A stretch of 64,000 bases of DNA. Source: Aquitalea aquatica (GTDB lineage Bacteria > Pseudomonadota > Gammaproteobacteria > Burkholderiales > Chromobacteriaceae). Position numbers and translations under genes: made by a program. How positions within the stretch are numbered: position 1 is the stretch's first letter; each line of letters opens with the position of its first letter. The DNA lies in the NCBI RefSeq assembly GCF_013911085.1, contig NZ_JACERN010000030.1, forward strand, positions 186,001 to 250,000. The letters run 5' to 3'. Below, in pieces: positions 28,839 to 37,196 of this stretch. The notes below the pieces were generated by a model that was not told the DNA's origin, searched no databases, and saw only the letters and a program-made list of their open reading frames with translations.

Positions 28839-30167
28839 ATGGCGGGAGCCAATCCAACAATGCTGAATCGGGAATTTGTCCTCTCATTCCGTGAAGCCGC
28901 CCCTTACATCAATACCTTTCGCGGTAAAACCTTCGTGCTCGCCATCAGCGGCGAAGCCGTGATGGAGGGTGGTTTTTACAATCTGTCGCAGGATATCAAT
29001 CTGCTGGTCAGTCTGGGCGTGCGCGTGGTGCTGGTACATGGCATTCGCCCCCAGATCGAAGCCTTGCTCAAGCGCTTCGGCCTGAACCGGCTGTTCCATC
29101 GCGACCGACGAGTGACCGATGCCAGCACCATGGAAATCGTCAAGCAGGCCTGTGGCGTTACCCGGCATGGCATCGAAGCACAACTGTCGATGGGCATGCC
29201 CAACTCGCCCATGTTCGGAGCCCATCTGCGCGTGGCCGGCGGCAATTTCATCACGGCCCAGCCGCTGGGTGTGCTGGACGGCGTGGACATGCAGTACACC
29301 GGGCAGGTACGGCGCATCGATGTGGATGGCATCAACACCCGGCTGACCGCTGGCGAACTGGTCTTGCTGTCGCCAGTCGGTTATTCCGTCACCGGCGAAG
29401 CCTTCAATCTGACTATGGAAGAAATGGCTGCCCAGCTGGCTTCTGCACTGAAAGCCGAGAAGCTTATCTTCGTGATCGAGGGACGTGGCGTCACCAACGA
29501 ACAAGGCCAGCATGTCAGTTCGCTCACGGCACAGCAGGCTGAAGACCTGCTGCAGGCCGGTCACTTGCAACGCGACGTCACCGCCTACCTGCCCTATGCG
29601 GTGAAAGCCACCCGCGACGGCATACCGCGCGCCCATCTGGTCAGCCACCATGAGGATGGCTCCCTGCTGGCCGAGCTGTTTACCAATGGCGGCACCGGCA
29701 CCATGATTGCCCGCGATTCGCTGGTGAAGGTCCGCAGCGCCAGCATTGACGATGTCGGCCCCATACTCAACCTGATTCGTCCGCTGGAAGAACAAGGCAT
29801 TCTGGTCAAGCGCAGCCGCGAACACCTGGAAATGGAAATTTCCCAGTATTCGGTGCTGGAGCACGACGGCAAGATTTATGGTTGCGTGGCCATGCACGCC
29901 TTCCCCGAAGCCGGCATGGCCGAGCTGGCCTGCCTGGCGGTGGCACCCGAGCGACGTGAAGGCCGCTTTGGCGAAACCCTGCTCAAGCATGTGGAATACC
30001 AGGCGCGTACCCAAGGTCTGAAAGCCTTGTTCGTACTAACTACCCAGACCGCACACTGGTTTGTGGAGCGCGGCTTCGCCGAAGCCGGTCGTGGCCAGCT
30101 GCCGCTGGCGCGCCAGGCCTTCTACAACAATCAGCGCCGCTCGAAAATATTCGTCAAACAGCTGTAA
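28839..30167 (+). CDS. argA: Amino-acid N-acetyltransferase (N-acetylglutamate synthase)
   Basis: First enzyme of arginine synthesis, making N-acetylglutamate from acetyl-CoA and glutamate. The 442-residue protein has an N-terminal amino-acid-kinase-like domain (about 15-290, with PYINTFRGKTFVLAISGEAV and LVHGIRPQIEALLKRFG), which binds arginine in this family, and a C-terminal GNAT domain (about 300-442, with ELACLAVAPERREGRFG and ALFVLTTQTAHWFVERGFAE). Size matches E. coli ArgA. Met at 28860 is an equally possible start; neither has a clear Shine-Dalgarno sequence. Confidence 0.94.
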   Translation: MAGANPTMLNREFVLSFREAAPYINTFRGKTFVLAISGEAVMEGGFYNLSQDINLLVSLGVRVVLVHGIRPQIEALLKRFGLNRLFHRDRRVTDASTMEIVKQACGVTRHGIEAQLSMGMPNSPMFGAHLRVAGGNFITAQPLGVLDGVDMQYTGQVRRIDVDGINTRLTAGELVLLSPVGYSVTGEAFNLTMEEMAAQLASALKAEKLIFVIEGRGVTNEQGQHVSSLTAQQAEDLLQAGHLQRDVTAYLPYAVKATRDGIPRAHLVSHHEDGSLLAELFTNGGTGTMIARDSLVKVRSASIDDVGPILNLIRPLEEQGILVKRSREHLEMEISQYSVLEHDGKIYGCVAMHAFPEAGMAELACLAVAPERREGRFGETLLKHVEYQARTQGLKALFVLTTQTAHWFVERGFAEAGRGQLPLARQAFYNNQRRSKIFVKQL

Positions 30168-30264
30168 ACCCATCTTCAGCCACAGCCGTGGCATGGTTGG
30201 AAGGGTTTCATGTCTGTGACACAATACTGCAGTATATTCGGTTTAACTTTTGCAAGGATTCGCA

Positions 30265-30537
30265 ATGGCAAGAAACGTCAATTGCATCAAGCTGGGTCGT
30301 GAGGCTGAAGGCCTCGACTTCCCCCCGCTGCCGGGCGAGCTGGGCAAGCGTGTGTATGAAAGTGTTTCCAAAGAAGCCTGGCAAGGCTGGTTGCGTTATC
30401 AGACCATGTTGATCAACGAAAACCGTCTGAGTCTGGCCGATGCCCGTGCCCGCCAATACCTGGCAGCACAGCTGGAAGCCTACTTTTTCGGCGCAGGTGC
30501 CGATGCACCGGCCGGCTACACGCCGCCGCAGCAGTAA
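30265..30537 (+). CDS. yggX: Probable Fe(2+)-trafficking protein YggX
   Basis: A 90-residue cytoplasmic protein that protects iron-sulfur clusters from oxidation (knowledge from E. coli and Salmonella). It begins [20 protein letters not shown] with the single conserved Cys7 and continues [18 protein letters not shown] and [22 protein letters not shown] 30265 has AAGGA 6 bases upstream. It is monocistronic, ending in a clear terminator. Confidence 0.96.
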   Translation: MARNVNCIKLGREAEGLDFPPLPGELGKRVYESVSKEAWQGWLRYQTMLINENRLSLADARARQYLAAQLEAYFFGAGADAPAGYTPPQQ

Positions 30538-30548
30538 TCAATACGCAG

Positions 30549-30573
30549 AGCCCTCCTGACCGAGGGCTTTTTT
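30549..30573 (+). terminator. Rho-independent terminator after yggX
   Basis: A 7-base stem (30549-30555 with 30562-30568) with a 6-base loop, followed by a run of T. Confidence 0.92.
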
Positions 30574-30607
30574 GTCTCAATCACTCTCATCATTGGCGCG
30601 AAACCGT

Positions 30608-32665
30608 ATGTCACAAACCCACGAGTTGCTGCTCAACCGTGAACTGGGCCTGATCGAATTCAACCGCAGAGTACTGGCTCAGGCCGAAGACCCAAGCCTG
30701 CCGCTGCTGGAGCGCCTGAAGTACCTGTGCATCGTCTCCTCCAATCTGGACGAATTTTTCGAAGTGCGCATGGCCTGGCTGAAAGATACCGCCCTGCTCA
30801 CCCCCAGCCGCATTCTGGCCGACGGCTCAACGCCGGCACAGATCATGGCCAAGGTATCAGCCGCCTCGCACGAACTGGTTCGCCAGCAATACGCCGTGAT
30901 GAGTGATGTACTGTTCCCGGCGCTGCGCCAGGAGGACATCATCTTCCTGCGCCGTACCGAATGGACCGAGCAACAACAGCAATGGGTGCATGATTTCTTC
31001 AGCAACGAGCTGCTGCCCATCCTCACCCCCATTGGACTCGACCCGTCCCACCCCTTCCCCAAGGTGTTGAACAAATCGCTCAACTTCGCGGTGGAACTGG
31101 AAGGACGCGATGCCTTTGGCCGCCAGTCCGACATCGCCATCGTGCAAGCCCCGCGTATCCTGCCTCGGGTGATCAAGGTGCCGCCGGAAGTGTGCAACGG
31201 CCACCCGCACACCTTTGTCTTCCTGTCCTCCATCCTGCACTCGCATGTGCACGAGCTGTTTCTTGGCATGACGGTCAAGGGCTGCTACCAGTTCCGCGTT
31301 ACCCGCGACAGCGAACTGACTGTGGAAGATGAAGACCTGAAAAACCTGCGCACCGCCCTGCAAGGCGAATTGCGCCAGCGCCAGTTTGGCGATGCGGTAC
31401 GGCTGGAAATCGCCGATACCTGCCCGCCGCACATGGAAGAATTCCTGCTCACCCAGTTCAACCTGAAAAAGCAGGATGTCTACCGCGTCAACGGCCCGGT
31501 CAATCTGGTACGCCTGATGCAGGTGCCGGATCTGGTGGACCGCCCGGACCTGAAATTCCCGCCCTTCGTACCTTCCCTGCCCGACCAGCTGGACAAGAAA
31601 GTGCCGCTGTTCGATGCCATTCGCAAGGGTGACATCCTGCTGCACCACCCCTTCCAGAGCTTCCAGCCGGTCATCGACATGCTGAATCTGGCGGCCACCG
31701 ACCCGCAGGTGGTAGCCATCAAGATGACGGTATACCGCACCGGTACCGACTCGGTGCTGATGGAATCGCTGATCGCCGCCGCCCGTGCCGGCAAGCAGGT
31801 CACCGTGGTACTGGAACTGATGGCGCGCTTCGACGAAGAAGCCAACATCAGCTGGGCCAGCCATCTGGAAGATGCCGGCGCACACGTGGTGTATGGCGTG
31901 TTTGGCTACAAGGTCCATGCCAAGATGCTGATGGTGATCCGCCGCGAAGACAAACGTCTGCGCCGCTACGTGCATCTGGGCACCGGCAACTACCATCCGC
32001 GTACCGCCCGCTTCTATACCGATCTGGGCTTGCTCACCTGCAACGAAGACATCGCCAGCGATGTGAACGATATCTTCGTGCAACTGACCGGTCTGGGCCG
32101 CGCCAGCCAGCTCAAACAGCTCTACCAGAGCCCGTTTACCCTGCACAGCCTGCTGCTCGACTCCATCGAACGCGAAATCGAACACGCCCAGCAAGGCCGT
32201 CCGGCGCAGATCATCGCCAAGATGAATGCCCTGCTGGAACCGCAGGTGATTCATGCCCTGTACCGTGCCAGCCAGGCCGGGGTGAAGATCCAACTGATCA
32301 TCCGTGGCGTGTGCGCCCTGCGCCCAGGCGTGCCGGGCCTGTCGGAAAACATCACCGTGCGCTCGGTAGTCGGCCGCTTCCTGGAACATCCGCGCGTCTA
32401 CTACTTCTATAACGACAAGCAGGAAAACCTCTACATCGCCAGTGCCGACTGGATGGGCCGCAACCTGTTCCGCCGCATTGAAACCTGCTCGCCCATCCTC
32501 GACCCCAAGGTCAAGCGCCGCATCATCAAGGAAGCGCTGCGCCTGTACCTGGAAGACAATGTCAACGCCTGGGACATGCAATCCGACGGCAGCTACAAGC
32601 GTCGCCCCAGCCGTGGCAAGGAGCGCTGCGCGCAGAACGTGCTGCTGGAAGAATACGCCCGCTAA
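30608..32665 (+). CDS. ppk1: Polyphosphate kinase
   Basis: Reversibly makes inorganic polyphosphate from ATP. The 685-residue protein has the N-terminal domain starting LLLNRELGLIEFNRRVLAQA, the head domain, and two PLD-like C-terminal domains with KVHAKMLMVIRRED and HLGTGNYHPRTARFYTD (active-site His region) and the late SADWMGRNLFRRIETCSPI. ATG 30608 gives the family length; the frame runs upstream into the yggX terminator. No ppx follows. A hairpin closes the gene. Confidence 0.96.
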   Translation: MSQTHELLLNRELGLIEFNRRVLAQAEDPSLPLLERLKYLCIVSSNLDEFFEVRMAWLKDTALLTPSRILADGSTPAQIMAKVSAASHELVRQQYAVMSDVLFPALRQEDIIFLRRTEWTEQQQQWVHDFFSNELLPILTPIGLDPSHPFPKVLNKSLNFAVELEGRDAFGRQSDIAIVQAPRILPRVIKVPPEVCNGHPHTFVFLSSILHSHVHELFLGMTVKGCYQFRVTRDSELTVEDEDLKNLRTALQGELRQRQFGDAVRLEIADTCPPHMEEFLLTQFNLKKQDVYRVNGPVNLVRLMQVPDLVDRPDLKFPPFVPSLPDQLDKKVPLFDAIRKGDILLHHPFQSFQPVIDMLNLAATDPQVVAIKMTVYRTGTDSVLMESLIAAARAGKQVTVVLELMARFDEEANISWASHLEDAGAHVVYGVFGYKVHAKMLMVIRREDKRLRRYVHLGTGNYHPRTARFYTDLGLLTCNEDIASDVNDIFVQLTGLGRASQLKQLYQSPFTLHSLLLDSIEREIEHAQQGRPAQIIAKMNALLEPQVIHALYRASQAGVKIQLIIRGVCALRPGVPGLSENITVRSVVGRFLEHPRVYYFYNDKQENLYIASADWMGRNLFRRIETCSPILDPKVKRRIIKEALRLYLEDNVNAWDMQSDGSYKRRPSRGKERCAQNVLLEEYAR

Positions 32666-32692
32666 TACCTGAAACACGTGTTTAGATGGCAC

Positions 32693-32732
32693 AGCGGCCG
32701 GCCGACGGAACTTCCGTCGCCTGGCCGCTTTC
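32693..32732 (+). terminator. Terminator after ppk1
   Basis: An imperfect long hairpin, outer AGCGGCC/GGCCGCT and inner GACGGAA/TTCCGTC, followed by TT-CTC. It lies upstream of the probable start of the DUF456 gene. Confidence 0.65.
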
Positions 32733-32764
32733 TCATGGTGTTGCCGCTATTCCTAGGAGCCCAC

Positions 32765-33244
32765 TTGACTATCCTGCTCAACCTGCTGGCCAGCCTGCTG
32801 ATCCTCATCGGCATGGCCGGTATCCTGTTTCCCGCCCTGCCCGGCCTGCCACTGATGCTGGGTGGTTTTCTGCTGATCGGTTGGGTCGATGACTTCCAGC
32901 ACCTGGGCAGCCTCGCGCTCACCATCCTGACCTTGATCACCCTGTGTGGCGTTGCCGTGGATTTTCTCGCCGGCCTGCTGGGAGCCAAAATGACCGGCGC
33001 CAGCAAACAGGCATTGTGGGGGGCCTTTATCGGCAGTATTGCCGGCCTGCCCATGGGGCTGGCTGGCGTGATCCTGGGGCCGCTGGTCGGGGCCATGATT
33101 GGCGAATTCATTGCCCGGCGCGACGCCTGGCAGGCCGGGCGCGTGGGCCTGGGCACGCTGGCCGGCTTTCTCGTCGGCACCGCCGCCAAGATCGGCTGCG
33201 CCTTCGCCATGCTGACCACAGCGATCCTGGCCTGGTTCTGGTAA
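32765..33244 (+). CDS. DUF456 family membrane protein
   Basis: A small hydrophobic protein of about 159 residues with four to five TM helices and glycine-rich segments (ILFPALPGLPLMLGGFLLIG, GLPMGLAGVILGPLVGAMIG), the DUF456 pattern. The function is unknown. The start is probably TTG 32765, which has AGGAG at 32755-32759 just upstream and gives the usual family length. ATG 32735 would add ten residues and lies beside the ppk1 terminator. Confidence 0.78.
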   Translation: MTILLNLLASLLILIGMAGILFPALPGLPLMLGGFLLIGWVDDFQHLGSLALTILTLITLCGVAVDFLAGLLGAKMTGASKQALWGAFIGSIAGLPMGLAGVILGPLVGAMIGEFIARRDAWQAGRVGLGTLAGFLVGTAAKIGCAFAMLTTAILAWFW

Positions 33245-33327
33245 ACCGCAGCGAAAGCAGGCAACGCCAGCACGGCCTGCTTTTGGTAGAATCCCCCCAT
33301 TAACGATTACCTTCTGCGTGGTCCCTC

Positions 33328-34995
33328 ATGGCTCAATATGTAATGTCTATGCTCCGCGTGAGCAAAGTGGTGCCGCCCAAGCGCCAGATCATCAAGGATA
33401 TTTCGCTGTCCTTCTTCCCCGGTGCCAAGATCGGCCTGCTGGGCCTCAACGGCTCCGGTAAATCCACCGTGCTGCGCATCATGGCCAATGTGGACAAAGA
33501 ATACGATGGCGAAGTGCAGCATCTGCCGGGCGTGAAAATCGGCTACCTGCCGCAGGAACCGCAGCTGGACCCGGAAAAAACCGTGCGCGAAGAAGTAGAA
33601 AGCGGCATGGGTGATGTGATGGGCGCGCAAAAGCGTCTGGAAGAAGTGTATGCCGCCTACGCCGAAGAAGATGCCGACTTCGACGCCCTGGCCGAAGAAC
33701 AAGCCAAGCTGGAAGCCATTATCTCTGCCGGCGCCGGCGACAATGTACAGCTGCAACTGGAACTGGCTGCCGATGCGCTGCGCCTGCCGCCGTGGGACGC
33801 CAAGATCGGCCCGCTGTCCGGTGGTGAAAAGCGCCGCGTGGCGCTGTGCAAGCTGCTGCTGTCCAAGCCGGACATGCTGCTGCTGGACGAACCCACCAAC
33901 CACCTGGACGCCGAATCAGTTGAGTGGCTGGAACAATTCCTGGTGCGCTTCCCCGGCACCGTAGTAGCCGTGACTCACGACCGCTACTTCCTCGACAATG
34001 CCGCCGAATGGATTCTGGAACTGGACCGTGGCGAAGGCATCCCGTGGAAGGGCAACTATTCCAGCTGGCTGGAGCAGAAGGAAGAGCGCCTGGAGAAGGA
34101 AGCCAAGAGCGAAGGCGCCCGCATGAAGGCGATGAAGCAGGAACTGGAATGGGTGCGCCAGAACCCCAAGGGCCGTCAGGCCAAGTCCAAGGCGCGTATT
34201 GCCCGCTTCGAAGAACTGTCCAGCTACGAAACCCAGAAGCGTAACGAGACCCAGGAAATCTTCATCCCGGTGGCCGAGCGCCTGGGTAATGAAGTGATCG
34301 AATTCGACGGCGTATCCAAGGGCTTTGGCGACCGCCTGCTGATCGACAACCTGTCGTTCAAGGCGCCGGCCGGTGCCATCGTCGGCATCATCGGCCCCAA
34401 CGGTGCCGGTAAATCGACGCTGTTCAAGATGATTGCCGGCAAGGAGCAGCCGGACTCCGGTACCGTGAGTATCGGCCAGACTGTGCAGATGGCCTTTGTC
34501 GAACAGAGCCGCGAAGGCCTGGAAGACGACAAGACCGTATTCGACGACGTGTCCGGTGGTGCCGACATCCTGACGGTTGGCCGCTTTGAAATGTCCAGCC
34601 GCGCGTATCTGGGCCGCTTCAACTTCAAGGGGGCCGACCAGCAGAAGAAGGTGGGCATGCTGTCCGGTGGTGAGCGTGGCCGTCTGCATCTGGCCAAGAC
34701 CCTGCTCAAGGGCGGCAACGTGCTGCTGCTGGATGAACCGTCCAATGACCTGGACGTGGAAACCTTGCGCGCGCTGGAAGATGCGCTGCTGGAATTCGCC
34801 GGTACCGTGTTCGTGATCTCCCACGACCGTTGGTTCCTCGACCGTATCGCCACCCACATCCTGGCGGCGGAAGGCGAATCGCAGTGGACCTTCTTTGACG
34901 GCAACTACCAGGAATACGAAGCCGACAAGAAAAAGCGTCTGGGCGAAGAAGGTGCCAAGCCCAAGCGTATCCGCTACAAGCCGATCATCCGCTGA
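33328..34995 (+). CDS. ettA: Energy-dependent translational throttle protein EttA
   Basis: ABC-F ATPase that binds the ribosomal E site and gates translation according to ADP/ATP. The 555-residue protein has two ABC domains: Walker A GLLGLNGSGKSTVLRI (about 38) and GIIGPNGAGKSTLFKM (about 353), signatures LSGGEKRRVALCK and LSGGERGRLHLAK, and Walker B MLLLDEPTNHLDAES and VLLLDEPSNDLDVET. The linker (about 240-315) is basic. Length and the MAQYVMSMLRVSKVVPPKR start match EttA (YjjK). A perfect palindromic terminator follows. Confidence 0.96.
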   Translation: MAQYVMSMLRVSKVVPPKRQIIKDISLSFFPGAKIGLLGLNGSGKSTVLRIMANVDKEYDGEVQHLPGVKIGYLPQEPQLDPEKTVREEVESGMGDVMGAQKRLEEVYAAYAEEDADFDALAEEQAKLEAIISAGAGDNVQLQLELAADALRLPPWDAKIGPLSGGEKRRVALCKLLLSKPDMLLLDEPTNHLDAESVEWLEQFLVRFPGTVVAVTHDRYFLDNAAEWILELDRGEGIPWKGNYSSWLEQKEERLEKEAKSEGARMKAMKQELEWVRQNPKGRQAKSKARIARFEELSSYETQKRNETQEIFIPVAERLGNEVIEFDGVSKGFGDRLLIDNLSFKAPAGAIVGIIGPNGAGKSTLFKMIAGKEQPDSGTVSIGQTVQMAFVEQSREGLEDDKTVFDDVSGGADILTVGRFEMSSRAYLGRFNFKGADQQKKVGMLSGGERGRLHLAKTLLKGGNVLLLDEPSNDLDVETLRALEDALLEFAGTVFVISHDRWFLDRIATHILAAEGESQWTFFDGNYQEYEADKKKRLGEEGAKPKRIRYKPIIR

Positions 34996-35010
34996 TCTGC
35001 CTGCGGCAAA

Positions 35011-35038
35011 ACAAAACCCCCGCATGCGGGGGTTTTGT
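35011..35038. terminator. Palindromic terminator between ettA and CDGSH gene
   Basis: A perfect 28-base palindrome with AAAA and TTTT ends serves both convergent genes. Confidence 0.9.
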
Positions 35039-35058
35039 CATTCAAGTACACCAACAGC

Positions 35059-35307
35059 TCAGGACAACTGGCTGTGCGAACCATCGCACAAGGGCTTGCC
35101 CTCACTCAGCTTGCAGCCACAGAAATACACCAGCCCGCTTTGCTCGGCCACATACTCCACCGGGCTGAAACAGGAGCCGGCATGACTGCCATCGCAGAAC
35201 GGCTGCTTGTCGCTTTGTCCACAGGCACACCACCAGTAATGCTTGCCGGCCTCCACTTCTACGGCATAGGGAAAGCTCTGCGGCGAGAACGGTTCATCGG
35301 CCATCAT
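35059..35307 (-). CDS. CDGSH iron-sulfur domain protein with two motifs
   Basis: An 82-residue protein with two CDGSH-type motifs, CACGQSDKQPFCDGSH (about residue 28) and CGCKLSEGKPLCDGSH (about residue 63). Each has the three Cys and one His that bind a [2Fe-2S] cluster in this family. Tandem CDGSH proteins are common in bacteria, but their role is unclear; redox or iron handling is proposed. There is no signal peptide or TM helix, unlike mitochondrial mitoNEET. It is a single gene convergent with ettA. Confidence 0.9.
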   Translation of the reverse strand: MMADEPFSPQSFPYAVEVEAGKHYWWCACGQSDKQPFCDGSHAGSCFSPVEYVAEQSGLVYFCGCKLSEGKPLCDGSHSQLS

Positions 35308-35409
35308 GCACTCCTTTCAAAACTGCAGCGGGGCTTTCAGCTTAGTGGGCAAACGGCACGAAAACCAGCCAACTCCGCCGGTAGTGCATGGCAATGCTAA
35401 AATGCCCGC

Positions 35410-36081
35410 ATGCAATCCCTTCTACGCCTCTGCGGCCTGCTGCTGATACTGGTGATGACCGCCTGCAGCACGCTGCCAGACTACCCGCCAGCACCGGCAG
35501 GCTTCTACCGGGTCCAGCCTGGTGACACCCTGTACCGCATAGCCCTCAAGCATCGTCAGAGCGTTGGCAATCTGGTGAGCTGGAATCAACTGAAAGACCC
35601 TTCCAGTATCAATGCGGGCCAGTTGCTGCGCATCAGCCCGCAGGCCACCAGTAGCACCCAGGCCAAGCCACCAGTCAAACCGGCCCCCAGCACGCCAGCA
35701 CGCCCGGCAGCCTCTGCCATCGCACTGCAATGGCCGGCCACTGGCCAGGTAATTGGCAAATTCAATGGCAGCAGCAACAAGGGGATAGACATCGCGGGCA
35801 AGGCAGGCGACCCGGTACGCGCAGCCGCCAGTGGCACCGTCGCCTATGCCGGCAAAGGCATCCGCGCCTATGGCAACCTGCTCATCATCAAGCATGGCAA
35901 TGATTACCTCACTGCCTATGCCCACAATCAGACGCTGCTGGTAAAAGAAGGCCAGGCAGTGAAAGCCGGGCAGCAAATTGCCACACTGGGCCGCTCCGGC
36001 AGCACACGCGACATGCTGCATTTCGAGCTGCGCCGCCAGGGCAAGGCCATCGATCCGCTGTCGGCGCTGCCTGCTCAATAA
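35410..36081 (+). CDS. NlpD-like lipoprotein with LysM and LytM domains
   Basis: A 223-residue lipoprotein. The signal peptide ends in a lipobox-like LVMTACS (about residues 13-19). A LysM domain (about 33-78, FYRVQPGDTLYRIALKHRQS), a Pro-rich linker, and a LytM/M23 domain (about 115-220) follow. Catalytic positions look degenerate: NKGIDIAG where HxxxD is expected, and DMLHFELR where HxH is expected. This suggests an amidase activator like NlpD rather than a peptidase. It is not next to surE/rpoS, the usual nlpD site, so it may be a paralogue. Confidence 0.85.
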   Translation: MQSLLRLCGLLLILVMTACSTLPDYPPAPAGFYRVQPGDTLYRIALKHRQSVGNLVSWNQLKDPSSINAGQLLRISPQATSSTQAKPPVKPAPSTPARPAASAIALQWPATGQVIGKFNGSSNKGIDIAGKAGDPVRAAASGTVAYAGKGIRAYGNLLIIKHGNDYLTAYAHNQTLLVKEGQAVKAGQQIATLGRSGSTRDMLHFELRRQGKAIDPLSALPAQ

Positions 36082-36998
36082 CCGCGCGTTCTCGACACCA
36101 GGCCCTGCGGCAGCAAACCTTGCTGCAGCGCCTGCAGATTGGCCACAATCTGCGCCACTGCCGGCTCGGCCAGTGTCATCGCCGCAATATGCGGCGTGAG
36201 CAGCACCGCCGGGTGGCTCCATAATGGATGCACACTTTCCAGCGGTTCCACCACAAACACATCCAGCAAGGCAAAGCGCAGATGGCCGCTGTCCAGCATG
36301 CCCAGCAGGGCCGCTTCGTCCACTTGCTCGCCACGTCCGGCATTGATCAGCGCCGCACCACGCGGCAACTGCCGTAATAGCTGATTGTCGAGCAAACCAC
36401 GGGTTTCTGCCGTGGCTGGCAGCAGATTGACCAGAATGTCACTGCGCGCCAGCAAGGCAGGCAAGCCCTGCTCACCGACAAAATCAGTCACACCCGGCAA
36501 CTGCCGACCCTGCCTGCTCCAGCCAGCCACCTCATAGCCCATTGCCGCCAGGCCTTGCGCCACCTTGCCGCCGATCTCGCCCAGCCCGAGCACGCCAATC
36601 CTGGTTTTGTCAGCGGCAGTAGCCGCCACCACCTGCCACTGCCGATGCTGTTGCTGGCGCTGATACTGGTCCATGCGACGCTGCACATGCAGCACACCAT
36701 AGAGCACATATTCCAGCATCTGCTGCGCCATGCCGGCATCGCTCAGCCGGACCACTGGTATTGCCGGGTCCAGATCATCACGCTGCAGAATGCGGTCGAC
36801 CCCTGCACCCAGAACGAAGACAGCTTGCAGATTCACCATGCCCCGAAAGAACCCCGCAGGAGGATTCCACACCACCGCGTATCGTACCTGTTCCGCATCC
36901 ACCGGCTGCGGCCAGCAGCATACCTGCTGCTGCGGCAGCGCCTGCTGCAGCAACTGCCGATACTGCTCGCTATCCTGCGCGCTATATAGATAAATCAT
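36075..36998 (-). CDS. ghrA: Glyoxylate/hydroxypyruvate reductase A
   Basis: NADPH-dependent reduction of glyoxylate and hydroxypyruvate. The 307-residue D-2-hydroxyacid dehydrogenase has the Rossmann motif GVLGLGEIGGKVAQGLAAMG (about 137) and NLLPATAETRGLLDNQLL. The catalytic residues are Arg in INAGRGEQVDEAALL, Glu in LDVFVVEPLE and His in LTPHIAAMT. It overlaps the convergent NlpD-like gene by seven bases. Confidence 0.92.
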   Translation of the reverse strand: MIYLYSAQDSEQYRQLLQQALPQQQVCCWPQPVDAEQVRYAVVWNPPAGFFRGMVNLQAVFVLGAGVDRILQRDDLDPAIPVVRLSDAGMAQQMLEYVLYGVLHVQRRMDQYQRQQQHRQWQVVAATAADKTRIGVLGLGEIGGKVAQGLAAMGYEVAGWSRQGRQLPGVTDFVGEQGLPALLARSDILVNLLPATAETRGLLDNQLLRQLPRGAALINAGRGEQVDEAALLGMLDSGHLRFALLDVFVVEPLESVHPLWSHPAVLLTPHIAAMTLAEPAVAQIVANLQALQQGLLPQGLVSRTRGY

Positions 36999-37196
36999 CT
37001 GTTTCTCCGAAGTATGGCCTGTTGCTGGGCGCTGATGTTGGCGCCGGCCCGGTCATGCATTGTAAATAACAGCGCCAGTCGCAACAGTATTTTTAGCGTG
37101 TTCGACACCAGCTTCCCCATATCACAAGACTGCAGCCATTGCCGCACCGCCACAGATAGCCTAAGGTTCCGGCTTGGCCTCTTGGACTTTATCCGT

